In this document: piece by piece, positions 8,540-17,584 of the stretch
How positions within the stretch are numbered: the first letter of the stretch is position 1
Layout of the letters: every line of letters begins with the position of its first letter
Assembly (NCBI GenBank): GCA_937872175.1
Contig: CALMPI010000049.1
Coordinates: 118,879-182,878, forward strand
Origin: an uncultured Flavobacteriales bacterium
GTDB taxonomy: Bacteria > Bacteroidota > Bacteroidia > Flavobacteriales_F > PHOS-HE28
Reading direction: 5' to 3'
DNA length: 64,000 bases
Notes under the pieces: model-generated
What the model saw: only the letters and a program-made list of their open reading frames with translations
Told to the model about the DNA's origin: nothing
Database searches by the model: none
Translations under genes and position numbers: made by a program

Positions 8540-9562
8540 ATGAAGGTCGCTGTCGTCGGTGCCACCGGCCTGGTCGGTGGGGTGATGCTCAAGGTGCTCG
8601 AGGAGCGCGGCTTCCCGGTGGATGAGCTGCTGGCCGTGGCCAGCGAACGCAGCGCCGGACGAACGGTGCGGTTCCGCGGCAGGGACGTGCCCGTGATCGG
8701 CATGGAGGCGGCCATCGCCGCCCGCCCGGCCATCGCCCTCTTCTCCGCCGGGGGCGCCACCTCGCTGGAGTGGGCCCCGCGCTTCGCCGAGGTGGGCTGC
8801 ACCGTGATCGACAACAGCAGCGCCTGGCGCATGTTCCCGGACAAGAAGCTGGTGGTGCCCGAGGTGAACGGCGAGGTGCTCACCGCCGATGACCGCATCA
8901 TCGCCAACCCCAATTGCAGCACCATCCAGCTGGTGATGGCGCTGGCCCCGTTGCACAAGGCCTTCGGCGTGGAGCGGGTGGTCGTGAGCACCTACCAGGC
9001 CGTGACCGGCACGGGCATGAAGGCCGTACAGCAACTGGAGAACGAGCGCAAGGGCCTCCGCGGCGACATGGCCTATCCCTTCCCGATCGACCGCAACGTG
9101 ATCCCGCGCTGCGATGCGTTCACCGACAACGGCTACACCAAGGAGGAGATGAAGCTGGTGAACGAGACGAAGAAGATCCTCGACCCCGCCATCCGCGTCA
9201 CCGCCACGGCCGTGCGCGTGCCCGTGACCGGGGGCCACAGCGAGGCGGTGAACATCGAGTTCGCCCGGGAGTTCGAGCTCGATGCGGTGCGCCGCCTGCT
9301 GCGCGAGGCCCCGGGCGTGGTGGTGCTGGACGACCCCGCGAAGGACGAGTACCCCATGCCGCTGCTGGCGCAGGACCGCGATGCCGTGTTCGTGGGCCGC
9401 ATCCGCCGGGACGAGAGCCAGCCCCGTACCCTCAACCTGTGGATCGTGGCGGACAACCTGCGCAAAGGCGCCGCCACCAACGCCGTGCAGATCGCGGAAC
9501 TGCTGGTGGCCCGGGGGCTGGTGGCGGACCGGGGCGCGAGCGCCCTCATCCCTGGCCCCTGA
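8540..9562 (+). CDS. asd: Aspartate-semialdehyde dehydrogenase
   Basis: 340 residues. The N-terminal NADP-binding motif is VVGATGLVGGVML; the active-site cysteine lies in NPNCSTIQLVMAL, and the substrate-binding His region is VPVTGGHSEAVNIEF. It reduces aspartyl phosphate to aspartate semialdehyde, the branch point to lysine/diaminopimelate, threonine and methionine. The start is the ATG at 8540, where the conserved MKVAVVGATG begins; upstream codons of the same frame belong to the opposite-strand gene. It stands alone, without other amino-acid genes nearby. Confidence 0.97.
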   Translation: MKVAVVGATGLVGGVMLKVLEERGFPVDELLAVASERSAGRTVRFRGRDVPVIGMEAAIAARPAIALFSAGGATSLEWAPRFAEVGCTVIDNSSAWRMFPDKKLVVPEVNGEVLTADDRIIANPNCSTIQLVMALAPLHKAFGVERVVVSTYQAVTGTGMKAVQQLENERKGLRGDMAYPFPIDRNVIPRCDAFTDNGYTKEEMKLVNETKKILDPAIRVTATAVRVPVTGGHSEAVNIEFAREFELDAVRRLLREAPGVVVLDDPAKDEYPMPLLAQDRDAVFVGRIRRDESQPRTLNLWIVADNLRKGAATNAVQIAELLVARGLVADRGASALIPGP

Positions 9563-9609
9563 GGGATCCGTCCGCAGATCTGCTCCGGCAGGTCCGATCC
9601 ACACTGCAT

Positions 9610-9617
9610 TATCTTGG
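9610..9617 (+). promoter_or_regulatory. -7 promoter box for the 9623 gene
   Basis: TATCTTGG, one mismatch to TAnnTTTG, ending five bases before the ATG at 9623. This implies a leaderless or near-leaderless transcript. Confidence 0.45.
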
Positions 9618-9622
9618 CAGGG

Positions 9623-10435
9623 ATGTTCGGTTGGAGGTCCATCTCCTGTGCCGCCTTCACGCTCATTGGGCTCGCGCCTGGTACCACCTGCGCCCAGGAC
9701 GAGCCTTCCAAGGCGGTGGTGCTCTCCGGGAACGTCCTGTATGGCGGAGCGGTGCAGTTCGACCACCAGAGCGGGCCGTACGACCTGATGGGTGGGCGAA
9801 ACGTCCTAGGTTACGGGTTTGCTGTGGGATTACGGTATCCAGTGGAATCAGACCGCTTTTCGGTCAGAACCGACGTGGAGTACATGCGGTTGCCGTTCAC
9901 GTTCACGTGGGAGATGAACTCCAAAGAGGTGTACGGTTTGGATCGGAAGTCCCGTCAAGAAACCTATCAAGCCGAACGGATGGGGATGCTTGGGATCTGG
10001 CTGGGCGGAGATATTGCCATCACACGGACGCCGTCGCCCTTCATCGCGCAGCTGGCCATTGGCGTGGGCTGGTCACAGCTTGACTTCTATCCGCGTTTCG
10101 GCGCGCGCAGCGTCACGCACCCCGATAGCTCCAGTGTTCGGTACAACATCTTCACGATGACCTCCGAGCACCGCAACGGCTTCGTGCCTTTGCTGCGCCT
10201 GGGGCTGGGCAAGGAGTGGCAGTTCGGCAACACCAACCGCTTGGGGGTGACGGCCTTCGTGCCGTGGTCGTGGGTGGACGACTTCAACAGCGGCACCTAC
10301 CTGGCCTATCCGGGCACCAGCAGTGAAAGCCGCGGCACGTGGAACCAGGGGTTGAACTACATCGGCCTGAAGGTGCACTGCGCCTTGGGCTTCGGTCCGG
10401 GCAAGGTGCCGAGGCATCTGCGCGATATCGAGTAA
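9623..10435 (+). CDS. Predicted outer-membrane beta-barrel protein
   Basis: 270 residues. An N-terminal signal peptide (residues ~1-24, ending GTTCA) precedes alternating amphipathic strands rich in Gly/Tyr/Phe (LGYGFAVGLRYP, GIWLGGDIAI, AQLAIGVGWSQLDFY, GVTAFVPWSW). No catalytic motif was recognised and I do not know the family. The ATG at 9623 is preferred to the in-frame TTG at 9614 because the latter falls inside the promoter box. The next gene follows four bases after the stop, so the two are likely co-transcribed and may be related surface proteins. Confidence 0.7.
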   Translation: MFGWRSISCAAFTLIGLAPGTTCAQDEPSKAVVLSGNVLYGGAVQFDHQSGPYDLMGGRNVLGYGFAVGLRYPVESDRFSVRTDVEYMRLPFTFTWEMNSKEVYGLDRKSRQETYQAERMGMLGIWLGGDIAITRTPSPFIAQLAIGVGWSQLDFYPRFGARSVTHPDSSSVRYNIFTMTSEHRNGFVPLLRLGLGKEWQFGNTNRLGVTAFVPWSWVDDFNSGTYLAYPGTSSESRGTWNQGLNYIGLKVHCALGFGPGKVPRHLRDIE

Positions 10436-10439
10436 GTCC

Positions 10440-11300
10440 ATGAGCGGATCGTGGCGATTCCGACGATGTGCGCTCTGTGCGGTCCTTCTTTCGTGGGCCC
10501 TTGGCGCGGCGGCCCAGGATCCGGTGCGCGGCATGTGGACCAACAATGCACTCGGGATCTCGGTCGGCCGGTTCTGGTCCCTTCCACCGTCGATCAGATC
10601 GACCAGTGGCCCGGATCGTGCGGCCAGGTTCATTCGATTCCGTCAGTGGAACTTCGGGCTTGGGTACGAGCACTTCATGCGTAAGGGCTGGTCCTTGGGT
10701 GCTCGGGTGGATGTCACCCAGCCCTACTTCGGCGCAGAAGGGCAGGTGGACGACCCGGCGCATGGCAATCCACCGGGGTCGAACACAGCACGCTTGACCG
10801 GTTTGAAACGGCTCAATGCCGCCATCATTTACATGGAATGTATGGCCACGGCCGGACTCCCGGTGATCGTGAGCAGGCGTTGGCGCCTGGATGCGGCGTT
10901 TGAGTTGGGCATCAATCCTGGCGTGAGCTCCAGAACGGGTACCTCGATCGGCCACACTGCACTCACAGATACGGGAAGGATCTACGTGTTCTCCGCAGCT
11001 CTGGGTGTGCGCGGTGCCGACTGGTGGCCCATGTTCGGCCTCGAGCTCAAGACTTCGTACCGCCTCACCAACCATGACCGGCTCACGGTCGCCCTAGAGG
11101 GTCGGTTGTCCGGGACCACCTATTGGGAGGGAGCGTACTCCATATACGCTGAAGGCCCTTCCCCTTCGACCGGCACCTTCTCCGGTCACCTGGCCTACAT
11201 CGGTTTCCGCATGGGCTATGCGTTCACGTGGGGCCCGCCGCGAAAGCCCAAGTGGATGCGCCGGCAGGAGGCGGCCGGCAGGCCCGTTCCCACGCCTTGA
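10440..11300 (+). CDS. Predicted outer-membrane or secreted beta-rich protein
   Basis: 286 residues with a signal peptide ending about residue 25 (LSWALGAAAQ). The mature part is a series of Gly- and aromatic-containing strands (NFGLGYEHFMRKGWSLGARV, DAAFELGINPGVS, SGHLAYIGFRMGYAF), suggesting an outer-membrane barrel. It starts four bases after the previous stop, so it shares that operon. No family was recognised and no enzymatic residues stand out. Confidence 0.65.
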   Translation: MSGSWRFRRCALCAVLLSWALGAAAQDPVRGMWTNNALGISVGRFWSLPPSIRSTSGPDRAARFIRFRQWNFGLGYEHFMRKGWSLGARVDVTQPYFGAEGQVDDPAHGNPPGSNTARLTGLKRLNAAIIYMECMATAGLPVIVSRRWRLDAAFELGINPGVSSRTGTSIGHTALTDTGRIYVFSAALGVRGADWWPMFGLELKTSYRLTNHDRLTVALEGRLSGTTYWEGAYSIYAEGPSPSTGTFSGHLAYIGFRMGYAFTWGPPRKPKWMRRQEAAGRPVPTP

Positions 11301-11352
11301 TCACACCGGTCAGCACCTGAGGGCCGTCATCGGCACAGCGAACCGGGGACCC

Positions 11353-11360
11353 TACCTTGG
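11353..11360 (+). promoter_or_regulatory. -7 promoter box for the 11381 gene
   Basis: TACCTTGG, one mismatch to TAnnTTTG, 20 bases before the ATG at 11381. It argues against the in-frame TTG at 11357, which lies inside the box. Confidence 0.5.
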
Positions 11361-11380
11361 TGTTCCATCGCTTTACCGCC

Positions 11381-12268
11381 ATGATGCACCGCCTCCCCGC
11401 CCTCCTCGTTCTGCTGTCCGCCCTGCCCGCGCTGGCCCAGATGCCCGATAGCTCCAACGCGCCGGTGGTGGCCTACGGCCAGGCCGCGATCGGGGGCTTG
11501 GGCAGCACCTTCACCCCGCTCACCCTCACCGAGCTCCGCGGCCTCACGGACAACTCGCGCATCCTGGGCCAGGACCTCAGCGGCCACCAGGAACAGCTGC
11601 TCGTGCAGGGCTACGGCTCCGTCAGCATCGCCATGGACCTCGGCCTGGTGCTGGGGCGCGTAAAAGCGGACGGCCGGCGGCGGGGACCCGAGCTGCGCCT
11701 GGGCTACGTCTTCGTGCCGGGCGTCACCACCAGCACCAGCTGGTCGCGCACCGACCGGGCCACCTACGACACGCTCACCTCCGTGGTCACCGGCCAGGCC
11801 TATGCCGTGGACAGCGTGCGCACCAGCACGCTCACCGCCGGGCTGCAGGCCAGCCTCATCGCCTTCGATGCCAGCCTGCTGTTCCGCACCCGGAACACGA
11901 ACCGCGTCACCTTCTTCGGCGGCATCGGCGTGCTGGGCGGTGCGGCCTTCAACAGCGAGATCACCGTGGAGGAGCGCATCGACCGCAGCCTGGAGAGCAG
12001 CTCCGGCTACGGCGAGCTGGCCTATCAGGAGCTCACGGACGAGACGCGGAGCGAGCGCTTCGCCCAAGGCGACGGGGCCTGGTACGGCGGCTACATTCCG
12101 CTGGGCATCGACCTGCGGCTGGGCCGCAAGCGGGGCTTCTGGCACATGGTGCACCTGTACCACGAACTGCGGCCCATGGTCACCTTCTGGGACCTGCCCG
12201 GGGTGGGCGTGCGCAGCGGTGTGGGCATGCAGGGCCTTTTCGGCCTGCGGATCGATACGAGCTACTGA
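11381..12268 (+). CDS. Secreted/outer-membrane protein of unknown function
   Basis: 295 residues beginning MMHRLPALLVLLSALPALAQ, a clear signal peptide. The mature protein alternates hydrophobic strands and polar turns (QGYGSVSIAMDLGLVLGRV, PELRLGYVFVPG, FFGGIGVLGGAAFN, YIPLGIDLRLGRK) as in outer-membrane barrels. No known motif was found. It is a separate transcription unit with its own promoter box, and overlaps the 3' end of the convergent lspA gene by seven bases. Confidence 0.65.
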   Translation: MMHRLPALLVLLSALPALAQMPDSSNAPVVAYGQAAIGGLGSTFTPLTLTELRGLTDNSRILGQDLSGHQEQLLVQGYGSVSIAMDLGLVLGRVKADGRRRGPELRLGYVFVPGVTTSTSWSRTDRATYDTLTSVVTGQAYAVDSVRTSTLTAGLQASLIAFDASLLFRTRNTNRVTFFGGIGVLGGAAFNSEITVEERIDRSLESSSGYGELAYQELTDETRSERFAQGDGAWYGGYIPLGIDLRLGRKRGFWHMVHLYHELRPMVTFWDLPGVGVRSGVGMQGLFGLRIDTSY

Positions 12269-12927
12269 GCGCTCCCCGGCTCGGGCGACGCCCCGGGCAC
12301 GGGTCCGGAGGGGGGCGGGGCCTCGCCCGGCGCCTCGTGGGTGGGCTTGCGCTGCTGCAGGATGAACAGCGCCATGCCCACGGTGATGGCCGCATCGGCC
12401 AGGTTGAACACCGGCCGAAAGAACACGAAGTGCTGGCCGCCCCACAGCGGCAGCCAGGCCGGCAGCCGGCCCTCCCACAGCGGGAAGTAGAACATGTCCA
12501 CCACCGCGCCGTGGAGCAGCGGCGCGTAGCCGCCCCCCTCGGGCAGCAGCACCGCCTTCTGGAACGGCGTGCTGGCGCTGAAGAGCACCCCGTAGAAGGT
12601 GCTGTCGATGATGTTGCCCAGCGCGCCGGCCAGGATCAGCGACAGGCTCACCACGAGCCCGGTGGAGGCACCTTTGCGCACCGCGTTGCGGATGATGAGC
12701 GCGATCACCAGCACCGCCGCGATGCGGAAGAGCGTGAGCAGCAGCTTGCCCTTGTCGCCGCCGAACTCCAGCCCGAAGGCCATGCCGCGGTTCTCAATGA
12801 AGTGCAGGTAGCCCTTGCTGCCCAGGATGGGGATGGCGCTGTCGTAGTAGAAGGTGAGCTTCACCCACACCTTCAGCACCTGGTCCGCCAGCAGGACCAG
12901 TGCGGTGATCAGCATCGCACGCTTCAC
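12262..12927 (-). CDS. lspA: Lipoprotein signal peptidase (SPase II)
   Basis: 221 residues, longer than the usual ~165 because of a Pro/Glu-rich cytoplasmic tail after residue 195. Four hydrophobic helices are visible. The two catalytic aspartates are expected at Asp144 (GAVVDMFYF) and Asp178 (FNLADAAITVG), with the conserved ENRGMAFG and GALGNIID segments. It removes signal peptides from diacylglyceryl prolipoproteins in the inner membrane. The start is a GTG at 12927, with an ATG four codons later as alternative. It follows the dksA-like gene by 25 bases, so the two, and perhaps ileS, form one operon. Confidence 0.93.
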   Translation of the reverse strand: MKRAMLITALVLLADQVLKVWVKLTFYYDSAIPILGSKGYLHFIENRGMAFGLEFGGDKGKLLLTLFRIAAVLVIALIIRNAVRKGASTGLVVSLSLILAGALGNIIDSTFYGVLFSASTPFQKAVLLPEGGGYAPLLHGAVVDMFYFPLWEGRLPAWLPLWGGQHFVFFRPVFNLADAAITVGMALFILQQRKPTHEAPGEAPPPSGPVPGASPEPGSAQ

Positions 12928-12952
12928 GCCCTCGGGGTTGATGCCCGGGCGG

Positions 12953-14038
12953 TCAGCTGCCCATCTGCTGCTTGGCCTCGATGCTCAGGGTGGCGTGAGG
13001 AACCAGGCGCAGGCGCTCCTTGCTGATCAAGCGACCGGTGACGCGGCAGATGCCGTACGTCTTGTTGCGGATGCGCAGCTGCGCGTCCTCCAGGTGCTTG
13101 ATGAACTTCTCCTGGCGCGCGGCCAGCTGGGCGGTCTCCTCCCGGCTCAGCGTCTCACTGCCGTCCTCGATCATCTTGAACGAGGGGCTCGTGTCGTCCG
13201 TGCCGTTGTTGTCGGTGTTGGCCAGCGTCTGCTTCAGCAGGTCGTAGTCCTTGCGCGCCTCCTCCAGCTTCTTGAGGATGATCTGCTTGAACTCCTCGAG
13301 CTCCTCATCGCTGTAGCGCTCCTTGTCGGCGGATTCCAAAGTGGACACTTGTTTCTTGACGATCGGGGCGGCCTTGGGCATCACGGGGGCACCGCTCATC
13401 CGTACGACGGGAGCGGAGGACCTCTCCTCCTTCATGGCGGCCGCCTTGGCCGAGGAGCGCGTCTTGGGTTCGGGTTTCGCGGGCGCCGGCTTGGGGGCCG
13501 GGGCCTTGGCCACCGGCGCAGGGGCGGGTGCCGGTTTGGGGGCCGGGGCCGGTTTCGGCGCGGCCTTGGGGGCGGGTGCAGGTTTGCTCACCGCCTTGGG
13601 AGCCGGTTTCACGGCGGCTTTCGGGGCGGGCTTCGCGGCGGGCTTCGGCGCGGCGGCGGGCTTCTTGGTCAGGGCTTTCTTCACAGGAACGGGTTTCTTG
13701 GCCACCACCTTCTTGGCCACCGGCTTCTTGGCCGTGGGTTTGGCGCTCGCCTTTTTGGCCGGCGCGGCCTTCTTCGCAACGGGCTTCACCTTCTTGGGAG
13801 GGGCGGCTTTTTTCGCCACGGTCTTCACGGCCTTTTTCGGCGCGGCTTTCTTCGCCGCCGGCTTGGCGCCCGCCTTCCTGCCCGCCGCCGCTTTGGCGGA
13901 GGACGGTTTCACCGGCTTCTTCGGTGCGGCCTTCCTGGCCGGCTTTGCCGCCTTTCCTGCTTTCGCAGGGGCTTTCGACTTGGCGGGCTTGGCGGCCTTT
14001 TTCTTCGGCGCGGGCTTGGGGGTGGGTTTCTTGGCCAT
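12953..14038 (-). CDS. TraR/DksA-type protein with long Lys/Ala/Pro-rich N-terminus
   Basis: 361 residues. Residues 1-230 are low-complexity, built from AKK, PAK, APK and KPA units like the tail of histone H1. Residues ~240-361 are a TraR/DksA-type coiled coil and globular end (RYSDEELEEFKQIILKKLEE, then YGICRVTGRLI). The usual four-cysteine zinc finger is degenerate: only Cys331 remains. Known DksA proteins bind the RNA polymerase secondary channel; this one probably also binds nucleic acid through its basic tail (inference). The start at the ATG at 14038 follows a TATATTCG promoter box. It lies between ileS and lspA, a common Bacteroidota order. Confidence 0.85.
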   Translation of the reverse strand: MAKKPTPKPAPKKKAAKPAKSKAPAKAGKAAKPARKAAPKKPVKPSSAKAAAGRKAGAKPAAKKAAPKKAVKTVAKKAAPPKKVKPVAKKAAPAKKASAKPTAKKPVAKKVVAKKPVPVKKALTKKPAAAPKPAAKPAPKAAVKPAPKAVSKPAPAPKAAPKPAPAPKPAPAPAPVAKAPAPKPAPAKPEPKTRSSAKAAAMKEERSSAPVVRMSGAPVMPKAAPIVKKQVSTLESADKERYSDEELEEFKQIILKKLEEARKDYDLLKQTLANTDNNGTDDTSPSFKMIEDGSETLSREETAQLAARQEKFIKHLEDAQLRIRNKTYGICRVTGRLISKERLRLVPHATLSIEAKQQMGS

Positions 14039-14063
14039 GGCGACCCTCCGGATTAAGGATCCG

Positions 14064-14071
14064 CGAATATA
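14064..14071 (-). promoter_or_regulatory. -7 promoter box for the dksA-like gene
   Basis: Minus-strand TATATTCG, one mismatch to TAnnTTTG, 25 bases before the ATG at 14038. Confidence 0.45.
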
Positions 14072-14084
14072 AGCCCCTTGCAGC

Positions 14085-17000
14085 TTACGAGGCCACGCGG
14101 GACAAGGCGATCCGGCACCCCACCCCATCCTCCAGGTCCACGGCGTGCACCACGGCACCGGCAAGGCCGTCGGGGTCCCCAAGTACCTGATCCACAGGGG
14201 TTAGGGAAAGTGTCTCGGCCGTGATGTAGGACCCGAAGCGGGCCAGGGCCGCCGTGATCGGTCCGTCCGCTCCGGCGCCGATCCGCATCTGGATCCGGTC
14301 CGTCACCTCGAAACCGCTCTCCTTCCGCAGGGTCTGGATCCGGCTCACCAGCTCGCGGGCGATGCCCTCCTGCACCAGCTCGTCGGTAAGGGTGATGTCG
14401 AGCGCCACGGTGAGCGGCCCCTCGCTGGCCACGCTCAGCCCCGGCACGTTCTCGGCCGTGATCTCCACGTCCTCGCGCAGCAGCTCCACCTCCTGGCCTT
14501 CGATGGCGAGCTTCAAGCGGCCGTTCGCCTCCAATTCGGCGATCTGCGCTTGTGAGAACGCGTTCACCGCCGCGGCCACGCTCTTCATCAGCTTGCCCAT
14601 GCGCGCGCCCAGCTTCTTGAAGTCGGGCTTGATCTTCTTGGTGAGCTTGCTCTCGCTGGCGTCGAGGATCACCAGCTCCTTTACGTTCACCTCGCTCAGC
14701 ACGAGGTCGCGGATGGCCTCCAGGCGCGTGCGCATCGCCGCGTCGGTCACGGGCACCAGCATCTTCTGCAAGGGCTGGCGCACGCGGTGGCCTTCCTTCT
14801 TGCGGATGCTGAGCACCAGCGAGGTGAGCTTCTGCGCGAGCGCGGTGCGCTGCTCAAGCTCGGTGTCGATGAGCGACTCGTCGTGCTTCGGCCAATCGCT
14901 CAGGTGAACGCTCATGCCTTTCAGGTCGCGGTACAGGCGATCGCTGAAGAAGGGCGCGATGGGCGCGCTCAGCATCGCGATCACCTCCAGGCAGCGGTGC
15001 AGCGTCCGGAACGCGGCGTTCTTGTCGGCGCCGAGCTCGCCTTTCCAGAAGCGGCGGCGGTTGAGGCGCACGTACCAGTTGCTGAGGTCCTCCACCACGA
15101 AGTCCTGGATCGCCCGTGCTGCGATGGTGGGCTCGTAGTCGGCGTAGCTCGCATCGGCCAGCTTCAGCACGCTGTTGAGACGCGAGAGGATCCAGCGATC
15201 GCTCTCCGTCAACGTTGCCTCGCCGGTTCCGTCGAAGCCATCGATGTTCGCGTACAGCGCGAAGAAGGTGTAGGTGTTGAAGAGCGCGCGGAAGAACTTG
15301 CGCTGTACCTCCGTGATGCCCTCGGCGTCGAACTTCAGGTTGTCCCAGGGCGAGGCGTTGCTGATCATGTACCAGCGCACGGCGTCGGCGCCGTACTGGT
15401 CCAACGTCTTGAAGGGATCAACGGCATTGCCCAGACGCTTGCTCATCTTCTGGCCCACCTTGTCGAGGACGAGTCCGTTGCTCACCACGGTCTGGTAGGC
15501 CACGCTGTCCTGCGTGAGCGTGGCGATGGCGTGCAGCGTGTAGAACCAACCACGGGTCTGGTCCACGCCCTCGGCGATGAACGCGGCGGGGAATTTCTCC
15601 TTGAAGGTGGCCTCGTTCTCGAAGGGGTAATGCCACTGCGCGTAGGGCATCGCACCGCTGTCGAACCACACGTCGATCAGGTCGGTCTCGCGGCGCATGG
15701 GCTTGCCGCTCGGGCTCACCAGCACGATGTGGTCCACGTACGGACGGTGGATGTCGATGCCATCGTAGTTGGCATCGCTCATATCGTTCGGAACGAACGC
15801 AGCGTACGGATCGGCAGGCAGGATGCCTGCCTGTACACTGCGCGCGATCTCCTCCTTCAGTTGCTTCAGCGAGCCGATGCAGATCTCCTCGCTGCCATCC
15901 TCGGTGCGCCAGATGGGCAGCGGGATGCCCCAGTAGCGGCTGCGGCTGAGGTTCCAGTCCTGCAGGTTCTCCAGCCAGTTGCCGAAGCGGCCGGTGCCGG
16001 TGCTCTCGGGCTTCCAGGTGATGGTCTTGTTGAGCGCGATGAGCCGGTCCTTCTTCGCGGTGACGCGCACGAACCAGCTGTCGAGCGGGTAGTAGAGCAC
16101 GGGCTTGTCGGTGCGCCAGCAGTGCGGGTAGTTGTGCTCGTATTTCTCCACCTTGAAGGCGCGTCCCTCGGTCTTCAGCTTGATGGCGATGCGCTCGTCC
16201 ACGCTGAGGTACTTGTCGCGCCCCTGCTTCTTCGCCTCGGCGGCCTGTTCCTCCGCGCTCAGGTATTCGGCCTTCACGTACTCGCCGGCGAAGTCGGTGA
16301 CCTCGGGCTTGAAGCGGCCGCGCAGGTCCACCAGCGTGAGCGAACCGATGCCGTGCTGCCGTGCCACGCGCTGGTCGTCCGCGCCGAAGCTGGGCGCCGT
16401 ATGCACCACGCCGGTGCCGTCCTCGGTGGTCACGAAATCGCCAGCGATCACCTTGAACGCGTCGCCGTCTTCGGGTTGGGCATAAGGCAGCAACTGTTCG
16501 TAGCGGACACCTTCCAGCTGGTGACCGTAGAATTCTCCGTCCACACCCCACAATAAGCTACGGGCGTTCTGCCCCTCGTTCTTCCATGCAGAATCTTCTT
16601 CTGCATCAATTTCCATATTGGTAGTGATGCGATACTCCCATCCGCGATTGAAGATGCGCTCAAGAGCAGCCTTGGCAAGAACAACAGTGCACTTCTCGTT
16701 CTTCCGGTAAGGATTGTATGTTATGACCCGAACGTATTCAAGGCCAGGGTTAACAGTCAGTGCTGTGTTGCTGGGCAGGGTCCAGGGGGTGGTTGTCCAT
16801 GCTAGGATGAATACATCACCCCATTGCACCATCTCGCCTCTGCCATTCTCAACCGGGGTGAAAAGAAACTCACTCGCAGCATTCCTTATAACCCTGAACA
16901 TGGCCACCACGCTGGTGTCCTTCACCGGCTTGTAGGTGCCGGGCTGGTTCAGTTCGTGCGAGGAAAGGCCGGTTCCGGCCGCAGGTGAATACGGCTGGAT

Positions 17001-17537
17001 CGTGTAGCCCTTGTACAGCAGGTCCTGGTCGTACAGCTGCTTCAGCAGATGCCACACGCTCTCGATGTACTTCGTGTGGTAGGTGACGTACGGATGTTCC
17101 AGGTCGAGCCAGAAGCCGATGCGCCGGGTGAGGTCGTTCCACACATCGGTGTAGCGCATCACGGCCTTCTTGCACGCCGCGTTGTACTCCTCGATGCTGA
17201 TGGTCTTGCCGATGTCCTCCTTGGTGATGCCCAGCTCCTTCTCCACTCCGAGCTCGATGGGCAGGCCGTGGGTGTCCCAGCCGGCCTTGCGGTCCACGCG
17301 GTGGCCTTTCTGCGTTTGGTAGCGGCAGAAGATGTCCTTGATGGTGCGCGCCATCACGTGATGGATGCCGGGCAGGCCGTTGGCGCTGGGCGGCCCCTCG
17401 TAGAACACGAAGGGCGGCGCGTTCTTGCGCAACTGCAGGCTTTGGCCGAAGGTGTCCTCGGTCTCCCATTGCTTCAACACCTCCTCGGCGACCTTGGGCA
17501 GGTCGAGCTCGTCGTACTGCGGGAAACGCTTGTCCAT
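14085..17537 (-). CDS. ileS: Isoleucyl-tRNA synthetase
   Basis: 1,150 residues, the longer (type 2, eukaryote-like) class. The HIGH-type signature appears in PPSANGLPGIHH, the editing domain in LAWTTTPWTLPSNTAL, and the KMSKS-type loop as QKMSKRLGN. The start at the ATG at 17537 follows a perfect promoter box. Two oddities: residues ~211-346 are encoded by visibly AT-richer DNA than the rest, and a short palindrome at 15813-15831 adds the peptide SVQAGILPADPY. Type 2 enzymes are known to be less sensitive to mupirocin. It is followed by the dksA-like gene 46 bases downstream. Confidence 0.96.
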   Translation of the reverse strand: MDKRFPQYDELDLPKVAEEVLKQWETEDTFGQSLQLRKNAPPFVFYEGPPSANGLPGIHHVMARTIKDIFCRYQTQKGHRVDRKAGWDTHGLPIELGVEKELGITKEDIGKTISIEEYNAACKKAVMRYTDVWNDLTRRIGFWLDLEHPYVTYHTKYIESVWHLLKQLYDQDLLYKGYTIQPYSPAAGTGLSSHELNQPGTYKPVKDTSVVAMFRVIRNAASEFLFTPVENGRGEMVQWGDVFILAWTTTPWTLPSNTALTVNPGLEYVRVITYNPYRKNEKCTVVLAKAALERIFNRGWEYRITTNMEIDAEEDSAWKNEGQNARSLLWGVDGEFYGHQLEGVRYEQLLPYAQPEDGDAFKVIAGDFVTTEDGTGVVHTAPSFGADDQRVARQHGIGSLTLVDLRGRFKPEVTDFAGEYVKAEYLSAEEQAAEAKKQGRDKYLSVDERIAIKLKTEGRAFKVEKYEHNYPHCWRTDKPVLYYPLDSWFVRVTAKKDRLIALNKTITWKPESTGTGRFGNWLENLQDWNLSRSRYWGIPLPIWRTEDGSEEICIGSLKQLKEEIARSVQAGILPADPYAAFVPNDMSDANYDGIDIHRPYVDHIVLVSPSGKPMRRETDLIDVWFDSGAMPYAQWHYPFENEATFKEKFPAAFIAEGVDQTRGWFYTLHAIATLTQDSVAYQTVVSNGLVLDKVGQKMSKRLGNAVDPFKTLDQYGADAVRWYMISNASPWDNLKFDAEGITEVQRKFFRALFNTYTFFALYANIDGFDGTGEATLTESDRWILSRLNSVLKLADASYADYEPTIAARAIQDFVVEDLSNWYVRLNRRRFWKGELGADKNAAFRTLHRCLEVIAMLSAPIAPFFSDRLYRDLKGMSVHLSDWPKHDESLIDTELEQRTALAQKLTSLVLSIRKKEGHRVRQPLQKMLVPVTDAAMRTRLEAIRDLVLSEVNVKELVILDASESKLTKKIKPDFKKLGARMGKLMKSVAAAVNAFSQAQIAELEANGRLKLAIEGQEVELLREDVEITAENVPGLSVASEGPLTVALDITLTDELVQEGIARELVSRIQTLRKESGFEVTDRIQMRIGAGADGPITAALARFGSYITAETLSLTPVDQVLGDPDGLAGAVVHAVDLEDGVGCRIALSRVAS
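15813..15831. repeat. REP-like palindrome inside ileS
   Basis: GGCAGGCA, three bases, TGCCTGCC: a perfect 8-bp stem within coding sequence. On the ileS strand it is read as the peptide core QAGILPA. It looks like an in-frame insertion of a dispersed palindromic element. Confidence 0.6.
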
Positions 17538-17558
17538 CGCGGCTTTTCTACGGGGCCG

Positions 17559-17566
17559 CAAAGATA
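17559..17566 (-). promoter_or_regulatory. -7 promoter box for ileS
   Basis: Minus-strand TATCTTTG, a perfect TAnnTTTG match, 21 bases before the ATG at 17537. Confidence 0.65.
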
Positions 17567-17584
17567 GCCGGGCGGTTCGCACCG

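Noticed and set aside
13443..14038. Long repetitive AAG/GCC-rich tract as a DNA repeat array or CRISPR
   Set aside because: It is the coding sequence of the Lys/Ala/Pro-rich arm of the DksA-like protein; there are no regular spacers.
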